A stretch of DNA of 64,000 nucleotides. Origin: Azorhizobium doebereinerae UFLA1-100 (lineage in GTDB: Bacteria > Pseudomonadota > Alphaproteobacteria > Rhizobiales > Xanthobacteraceae). The translations under genes and the position numbers were made by a program. The notes below the pieces were generated by a model. That model saw nothing but the letters and a program-made list of their open reading frames with translations. It ran no database searches and was not told where the DNA came from. Below are positions 59,140-64,000 of the stretch, in pieces. The stretch lies in NCBI RefSeq assembly GCF_000473085.1, contig NZ_AXBA01000026.1, positions 35,871-99,870 of the forward strand, read 5' to 3'. Position 1 is the stretch's first letter; the number at the start of each line of letters is the position of its first letter.

Positions 59140-60168
59140 ATGAAGACCTCTTTGATAGCCGTCGGCGCGGTGATGGCGGCGCTGCTGTCCGCGCCCGCCC
59201 AGGCGGCGGACAAGCTGGTGGTGAGCACGTGGGGCGGCAGCTTCCGCGACCTGATCGCCGACACCATCGGCAAGAAGTTCACCGCCGAGACCGGCGTCGA
59301 GGTCGAGTACATCACCGGCGGTACCATTGATCGCCTGAACAAGGCGAAGCTGGCCAAGGGGTCGCCGGAGAGCGACATCACCTTCACCACCTCGCACGTG
59401 GGCTTCCTGTATTCCGGCGACGGCCTGTTCGAGAAGCTGGATCTCGCCAAGATCCCCAACGCCGCCAATCTGGTGGCCGAGGCCAAGGTCAGCCCCTATC
59501 ATTTGGGCACCTGGGGCTATGTCTACACCATCGGCTACCGCGCCGACCTGACGCCGAAGGGCATCAAGTTCGACAGCTGGGCCGACCTGTGGAATCCCGA
59601 GCTGAAGGGCATGCTGGCGGCGCCCGACTTCGACCCCAGCCACATCATCAGCGTGGCGGCGCTGCTCTCCGGCGGCAGCCCGGCGGATTGGCAGAAGGGC
59701 GAGAAGAAGCTGCTGGAGCTGAAGCCCAACTTCAAGGCCTTCTACACCAATGACGCCAACTCCCAGCAGCTGATCGCCACCGGCGAGACCCCGGTGCAGA
59801 TCATGCTGTCCATGAACGCCTATTACATGATCGGGCAGGGCGTTCCGATCACGGTGGCCACTCCGAAGGAGGGCGGCGTGCTGGGCGTGGACACGGTCGC
59901 CATCATGGCCGGCTCGAAGCAGCAGGACCTGGCCTACAAGTTCATCAACATGGCCCTCGACCCGGCGGTGCAGGGCGAGATCGCCAAGTTGAAGAAGGGC
60001 TCCCCCACGGTGACCAACGCCAAGGTGGACCCGGAGGTGGCCAAGCTGCCCGGCGTGCTGACCACGGCCGAGCAGTGGTCGAAGCAGATCGTCATCGACC
60101 CCAAGCTGCGCGCCGAGAAGACCGCCGAGTGGCGCAAGTGGTTCGCCGAGAACATGATGGGCAAGTGA
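59140..60168 (+). CDS. ABC transporter substrate-binding protein (polyamine PotD/PotF type)
   Basis: This is a 342-residue periplasmic binding protein. The signal peptide spans about 1-22 with cleavage at AQA-A. KLVVSTWGGSFRDLIADTIGKKF begins the mature lobe, and LGTWGYVYTIGYRADL and GVPITVATPKEGGVLGVDTVAI form the PotD-like ligand face. GAGGAGAACG precedes the ATG. It works with the permeases and ATPase at 60333-63125. Members bind spermidine, putrescine or other small amines, opines and choline-like compounds. Confidence 0.87.
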   Translation: MKTSLIAVGAVMAALLSAPAQAADKLVVSTWGGSFRDLIADTIGKKFTAETGVEVEYITGGTIDRLNKAKLAKGSPESDITFTTSHVGFLYSGDGLFEKLDLAKIPNAANLVAEAKVSPYHLGTWGYVYTIGYRADLTPKGIKFDSWADLWNPELKGMLAAPDFDPSHIISVAALLSGGSPADWQKGEKKLLELKPNFKAFYTNDANSQQLIATGETPVQIMLSMNAYYMIGQGVPITVATPKEGGVLGVDTVAIMAGSKQQDLAYKFINMALDPAVQGEIAKLKKGSPTVTNAKVDPEVAKLPGVLTTAEQWSKQIVIDPKLRAEKTAEWRKWFAENMMGK

Positions 60169-60258
60169 GCCGTTGAACAGCCCAGACCGGCCCGGCCGGC
60201 GATCCGGCCGGGCAGTCCCGCGGCGCCGCAGGCCGGCTTCCCCCGGCCGCGCGGCCCC

Positions 60259-60322
60259 GCAGGCCCGCTCCCCAACAGGCCCGCTCCCCGCGGGTTCTCT
60301 CCCCACAGGTTCTCTCCTCCGC
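60259..60322. repeat. 16-nt degenerate tandem repeat in an operon spacer
   Basis: Four 16-nt units lie at 60259-60274, 60275-60290, 60291-60306 and 60307-60322. The first two share AGGCCCGCTCCCC; the last two share GGTTCTCTCC. They fill much of the 164-nt gap between the binding-protein and permease genes. The last unit runs into the region directly before the permease ATG. Confidence 0.65.
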
Positions 60323-60332
60323 AGGCCGAGCC

Positions 60333-61184
60333 ATGAAGACCCGCCCCTTCCTTGCCCTGTTCGTCTCCCCGGCGGCGCTGGCGGCGCTGGCGCTGGTGGC
60401 GGCGCTGGCGGCCATCCTGCAGTTCGCCTTCCGCGCCTTCGTGCCGGGTTCCATGGAGCCGGGCGGGCTGACGCTCGCCAATTTCGCCGCTCTGCTGCGC
60501 CCGCTCTATGCGGACGTTTTCTTACAGACTGTCGCAATATGTCTCATGACGGCGCTGGCAACGTTGATTGTTGCCTATCCACTCGCCTACGCCATTGTGC
60601 GATCCCGCTCTATCGCCTTGAAATCCTTCCTGCTCATTACCGCATTGACCCCAATGTTCCTTGGCGAAGTCGTGCGGACTTACTCATGGATCATTGTTTT
60701 GGGGAATTCCGGGTTCATCAATTCCATTTTGCTCGCAATAGGTGTGGTTAACAGGCCGGTGCAACTCATGTTCACCACCTTCGGCGTGGTGGTGGCCTTG
60801 GTGCATGTGACCCTCCCGGTGATGGTCATCATGCTTGCCGCCGCCCTGTCCCACGTGGACCTGGACTATGAGAAGGCCGCCACCAGCCTTGGCGCGGGGC
60901 CGGTTCGCGCCTTCCTGACCGTGACCCTGCCGCTGTCCATGCCCGGCATCGTGGCCGGCGTCACCACCGCCTTCGCCTGGACCTTCTCGGCCTTCGCCAC
61001 CCCGCAGATGATCGGCGGCGGGCGTGTGCCAATGGTGTCTACCCTCATCTATCAACTGGGCTTTTCGTCCTTCAACTTCCCGTTCGCGGCGGCGCTCTCG
61101 GTCACCGGCCTCGCGCTCACCGTCGCCGTGCTGGCGCTGGCGAAGGCCGCGCTGGCGCCGCTCGAACGCCTGGGAGCCCACTGA
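60333..61184 (+). CDS. ABC transporter permease (PotB type)
   Basis: This is a 283-residue inner-membrane permease with six hydrophobic segments. The cytoplasmic loop EKAATSLGAGPVRAFLTVTLPLSMPG couples to the ATPase. The segment 60516-60775 is visibly poorer in G+C (two counted 60-nt lines give 52% and 48%; a flanking line gives 72%), which suggests a recombined block. Its stop shares one base with the next start. Confidence 0.88.
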   Translation: MKTRPFLALFVSPAALAALALVAALAAILQFAFRAFVPGSMEPGGLTLANFAALLRPLYADVFLQTVAICLMTALATLIVAYPLAYAIVRSRSIALKSFLLITALTPMFLGEVVRTYSWIIVLGNSGFINSILLAIGVVNRPVQLMFTTFGVVVALVHVTLPVMVIMLAAALSHVDLDYEKAATSLGAGPVRAFLTVTLPLSMPGIVAGVTTAFAWTFSAFATPQMIGGGRVPMVSTLIYQLGFSSFNFPFAAALSVTGLALTVAVLALAKAALAPLERLGAH

Positions 61185-62002
61185 TGCGCCGCCCGCTCTC
61201 CCACCGCCTGCTGGGCCTCGCCGGCCGCCTCGCCGTGGCGCTGGTGGTGGCCTTCATCCTGCTGCCGGCGGTGGTGGTCACCCTCTCCGCCTTCAACGAC
61301 AAGGCGATCATGAGCTTCCCGCCCACCGGCTATTCGCTGCGCTGGTTCGCCCGGGCCTTCTCCTACAAGGATTTCGCCACCGGCTTCCGCAACGGGCTGA
61401 TCATCACCGCCTTCGCCTCCACCCTCGCGCTGCTGGTCGGCACCGGCTTCGCCTTCGCGCTCGACCGCTACAGCTTCCGCGGCAAGCGGACCCTGGAGGC
61501 GATCCTGGTCTCGCCCCTGGTGATCCCGCACTTCACCATCGGCCTCGGCTTCCTCATCCTGGCGGCACAAATCCAGGCGGCGCGGACCTTTGCGCTGGTG
61601 ATCGCCACCCATGTGGTGCTGGTGCTGCCGTTCGTGATGCGCTCGGTCTACGTCTCGCTGCGCAATCTCGATGCCAGGCTGGAGCAGGCCGCCGCCAGCC
61701 TCGGCGCGCGGCCCGGCCGGGCACTGGTGACGGTGACGCTGCCGCTGCTCCTGCCGGGCCTCGTCTCGGGCTGGCTGTTCGCCGCCATCCTGTCGTTCAA
61801 CGAATTCACCGCCTCGCTGTTCGTGACCGCCCAGGCGACCCAGACCCTGCCGGTGGCCATGTACAATTACGTCCGCGAATATGCCGACCCCACGCTGGCC
61901 GCGCTGTCCGTCGTCTACATCGTTGTGACGGCGACGCTTTTGACCATCGCCAACCGCTTCCTCGGCCTCGGAAAGGTGCTGAACGTTGAGCATGCCCGCT
62001 GA
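61184..62002 (+). CDS. ABC transporter permease (PotC type)
   Basis: This is a 272-residue inner-membrane permease with six hydrophobic segments and the loop EQAASLGARPGRALVTVTLP-like motif that docks the ATPase. Start and previous stop share an A (TGATG at 61182-61186). It ends inside the N-terminal coding region of the ATPase. Confidence 0.88.
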   Translation: MRRPLSHRLLGLAGRLAVALVVAFILLPAVVVTLSAFNDKAIMSFPPTGYSLRWFARAFSYKDFATGFRNGLIITAFASTLALLVGTGFAFALDRYSFRGKRTLEAILVSPLVIPHFTIGLGFLILAAQIQAARTFALVIATHVVLVLPFVMRSVYVSLRNLDARLEQAAASLGARPGRALVTVTLPLLLPGLVSGWLFAAILSFNEFTASLFVTAQATQTLPVAMYNYVREYADPTLAALSVVYIVVTATLLTIANRFLGLGKVLNVEHAR

Positions 62003-63125
62003 ACGCATCCCCCCGGGGAGCGATGCTCCCGCCGCCGCTGCCGCCCGCCGCATCGGCGTCCAGATCGACGGCGTGACCAAGCGCTTCGGCGCCTTCACCG
62101 CGCTGCACGAGGCGTGGCTCAAGATCGAGCAGGGCACCTTCATGACCCTGCTCGGCCCCTCCGGCTGCGGCAAGACCACGCTGCTCAACCTGCTGGCCGG
62201 CTTCCTGGAGGCGGACGGGGGCGAGATCTTCGTCGACGGCCAGCTGATGACCGAGACCCCGCCCTATGCGCGGGAAATCGGCGTGGTCTTTCAGAACTAC
62301 GCGTTGTTCCCGCACATGAATGTCGCCAGGAACGTGGGCTACGGCCTCGCGGCCCGGGGCGTGCCGAAGCGGGAGATCGCCCAGCGGGTCGACGAGATGC
62401 TGGCGCTGGTGAAGCTGGCGGATTTCGGCCACCGCAAGCCGAAGGAATTGTCCGGCGGGCAGCAGCAGCGGGTGGCGCTGGCCCGCGCCCTCGTCATCCG
62501 GCCGAAGCTGCTGCTGCTGGACGAGCCGTTCTCGGCGCTGGACAAGAACCTGCGCGGCTCTATGCAGGTGGAGATCAAGGAGATCCAGCGCCGGCTGGGC
62601 GTCACCACCATCTTCGTTACCCATGACCAGAGCGAGGCGCTGTCCATGTCGGACCGCATCGCGGTGATGTCGGCCGGGCGCATCCGCCAGGTGGGCACGC
62701 CGGACGAGATCTACCGCCGCCCGACCGACCGCTTCGTCGCTGCCTTCGTGGGCGACGTGAACGTGCTGCCGGCCCGGCTGGAGCGCCGCCAGGGCGATCA
62801 GGCCAGCGTGCTGGTGGGCGGCGTGCGGGCTCAGGTGCCGGCGGAGACGATCGAGGGGCTGGCGCCGGGCGCAGCGGTGGACCTGTTCGTTCGGCCGGAC
62901 GCGCTGGCCATCGGCGAGGCCGGCGGCGGCGTGCCGGGCACCATCGCCGCGCACGTCTACCAGGGCTCGCATGTGGACATGGTGGTGGACTGCCCCGCCG
63001 CAGCGGGCGGCCGCCTGCTGGTGCGGGTGCCGGGCACCGAGGCCCCAGGCCTTTGGCCCGTGGGCCGCGTTGTGGGCATCGGCCCCACGGCGGGCGGCGT
63101 CGCCTTTCCCCCCGAGGCCGCTTGA
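61992..63125 (+). CDS. ABC transporter ATP-binding protein (PotA type)
   Basis: This is a 377-residue ATPase with Walker A GPSGCGKT, Q-loop VFQNYALFPHMNV, signature LSGGQQQR, Walker B LLLDEPFSALD and H-loop FVTHDQSEA. A C-terminal TOBE domain (about 285-377) is typical of PotA/MalK-type importers. ATG 61992 is preferred; a TTG two codons upstream (61986) is also in frame. The start lies inside the permease gene (overlap 11 nt). A perfect hairpin covers its stop codon. Confidence 0.9.
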   Translation: MPAERIPPGSDAPAAAAARRIGVQIDGVTKRFGAFTALHEAWLKIEQGTFMTLLGPSGCGKTTLLNLLAGFLEADGGEIFVDGQLMTETPPYAREIGVVFQNYALFPHMNVARNVGYGLAARGVPKREIAQRVDEMLALVKLADFGHRKPKELSGGQQQRVALARALVIRPKLLLLDEPFSALDKNLRGSMQVEIKEIQRRLGVTTIFVTHDQSEALSMSDRIAVMSAGRIRQVGTPDEIYRRPTDRFVAAFVGDVNVLPARLERRQGDQASVLVGGVRAQVPAETIEGLAPGAAVDLFVRPDALAIGEAGGGVPGTIAAHVYQGSHVDMVVDCPAAAGGRLLVRVPGTEAPGLWPVGRVVGIGPTAGGVAFPPEAA

Positions 63126-63134
63126 GCGGCCTCG
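63113..63134 (+). terminator. Hairpin over the stop codon of the ABC operon
   Basis: CGAGGCCGCT (63113-63122) and its complement (63125-63134) form a 10-bp stem with a 2-nt loop; the TGA at 63123-63125 sits at the tip. It lies between the ATPase gene and the convergent DUF1028 remnant. Confidence 0.55.
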
Positions 63135-63163
63135 GAATGCAAGGCCGCCAGACCTCGGTGGCT

Positions 63164-63711
63164 TCAGAAGGCGGGCGCCTCGGCGGGGGTGCGGGCACGG
63201 CTCTCATAGGCCGCCTGCTGCGGGGCGTAGAGGGTCCATAGCCTGCGCAATTCGGTGATGGGGGCCTCGTGCCAGTCCACCCTGAGATCCACCACCGGCC
63301 AGTCGTAGGTCTGCGCCACATGGAGGCCCGCCGCGTGCTCGTCGTCCGTCTCGCCACCCGCCGCAAGGCCGGCTTCCAGGCCGCGCAGCAGCCGCTCCGC
63401 GAGGGGCAGGGCGGCATCGCCCAGGAAGGCGTCCAGCATGGCCTGCGGCACGCCTTCGTCGGCCAGCAGGTTACCGAGCGCGAGGCAGGCGGGACCCGCG
63501 GCGACCGCTGCCAGCGGCAGCGCCTGCGCTCCGGAGTGCCAGGCCACCTGGCCGTAGCGGTCGATCACGCTGGCCTGGCGATAGGCGGGATCGGCCGTGC
63601 CGGCGAGAAGGGTGTCGAGCACCGCCTTCGCCCCGAGGCCCTGGCGCAACAGGGCCTGCCCGGCGGGGCCCAGGGCAGGATCGGTGACGTTCTGTGTGGT
63701 CACGAGGCCTA
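63164..63711 (-). pseudogene. 5'-truncated DUF1028-family (putative Ntn-hydrolase) gene
   Basis: The recognisable part reads GLVTTQNVTDPALGPAGQAL through LPLAERLLRGLEAG to the conserved tail VDLRVDWHEAPITELRRLW, a DUF1028 protein missing about the first 35-40 residues, including the N-terminal catalytic region. The frame runs into IS5-family sequence at about 63711, where the reading changes to unrelated residues. DUF1028 proteins often accompany RidA and ABC uptake genes, so this gene probably belonged to the adjacent amine-uptake set before the insertion. Confidence 0.8.
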
Positions 63712-64000
63712 GGTGGTGTGGACAGTTACCTGATCCACAGGACGATGGCAGCGATTGTGACGATGGCGAGGTAGTTTCGCGCGGTCTTCTCGAAGCGGGT
63801 CGCGACACGCCTGAACTGCTTGAGCTTGGAGAAGCAGCATTCGATCAGGTGGCGCTGAGCGTAGAGGTGCCTGTCGAGGCTATGCTTCCTGGCGCGGGAT
63901 GGATTGGACGGGATGACCGCCTGCGCGTTCCTTGCCGCGATTGTGGCGCGCAGGGCGTCGCTGTCATAGGCGGTATCGGCCATGACGGCCTGGGCGGGCA
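63712..64000. mobile_element. IS5-family insertion sequence (one end; continues beyond the window)
   Basis: The terminal sequence GGTGGTGTGGACAG begins at about 63714, preceded by CTA, and is of the type found at ends of IS5-family (IS427-like) elements. The transposase 3' end lies just inside. The element interrupts the DUF1028 gene. The other terminus and target duplication are outside the window. Confidence 0.75.
63726..64000 (-). CDS. IS5-family transposase, C-terminal part
   Basis: The visible C-terminal part contains ADTAYDSDALRATIAARN (a DDE aspartate region) and RHLIECCFSKLKQFRRVATR with the catalytic glutamate, followed by EKTARNYLAIVTIAAI and a short tail. The frame is open to the window edge at 64000, so the N-terminus is outside. 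It gives the probable direction of the element as minus strand. Confidence 0.87.
   Translation of the reverse strand, partial: PAQAVMADTAYDSDALRATIAARNAQAVIPSNPSRARKHSLDRHLYAQRHLIECCFSKLKQFRRVATRFEKTARNYLAIVTIAAIVLWIR

Noticed and set aside
1..64000. CRISPR arrays, tRNA and rRNA genes
   Set aside because: No regularly spaced direct repeats of the right size and no cloverleaf or rRNA signature sequences were seen on either strand.

Overview
The window is high-GC DNA (about two thirds G+C by eye). It has dense same-strand operons, frequent GTG starts, ATGA/GTGA start-stop overlaps and little intergenic space. This fits a metabolically versatile alphaproteobacterium, probably of the Hyphomicrobiales. 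That placement is an inference from style and gene content; there is no rRNA, tRNA or housekeeping marker here to fix it. No CRISPR array, prophage or tRNA gene was seen.

Layout. (1) 1-827: no supported gene. (2) 828-4885, minus strand: AraC-type regulator, MFS carrier, PDC-hydrolase-like amidohydrolase and an orphan CbiZ-like amidohydrolase. (3) 5130-23749: a large CoA-linked catabolic region. It has three class III CoA-transferases, a metallo-beta-lactamase-fold hydrolase, two hot-dog hydratases (one close to mesaconyl-C4-CoA/itaconyl-CoA hydratases), a CitE-type lyase, an isochorismatase-fold hydrolase, an SDR, a beta-hydroxyacid dehydrogenase and two complete ABC importers (TauABC-like and Liv-like). 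A GntR/FCD regulator sits inside it. Five copies of a TGCAT-N-TGCA type palindrome (5149, 6478, 7512, 16465, 17289) precede transcription units of this region, so it looks like one locally controlled regulon. The order of reactions parallels itaconate/mesaconate breakdown (activate with CoA, hydrate, cleave), but the substrate is not evident. (4) 23867-30520: tripartite RND efflux pump divergent from a TetR repressor with twin operators. (5) 30695-35598, minus strand: MarR, MATE exporter, thiolase, MFS, MarR, with MarR-type palindromes.

(6) 35886-50043: surface-glycan genes. A CDP-sugar branch (rfbF, rfbG, C-methyltransferase, 3,5-epimerase, GT2) faces an amino-sugar/decoration operon on the minus strand (DegT aminotransferase, CmcI-like methyltransferase, GNAT acetyltransferase, WbqC, PhyH-type dioxygenase, methyltransferase). 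These are followed by a GT4 and two FkbM methyltransferases. (7) 50044-51382: a strikingly AT-rich single gene (possible SMEK-type domain) butts against a parDE toxin-antitoxin locus in which parE is cut off after about 25 recognisable residues. (8) 51460-53685: TPR-O-GlcNAc-transferase-like glycosyltransferase. (9) 53900-63125: a second catabolic region made of a type II dehydroquinase-like protein lacking the catalytic loop arginine, a D-2-hydroxyacid dehydrogenase, LysR, HpaB-type flavin monooxygenase, flavin reductase, RidA and a polyamine-type ABC importer, with a perfect FNR/FixK-type box before the monooxygenase. (10) 63164-64000: a DUF1028 gene truncated by an IS5-family element that runs off the window.

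The most promising undescribed material is the GntR regulon in (3), the AT-rich island that ends inside parE in (7), and the monooxygenase cluster in (9).
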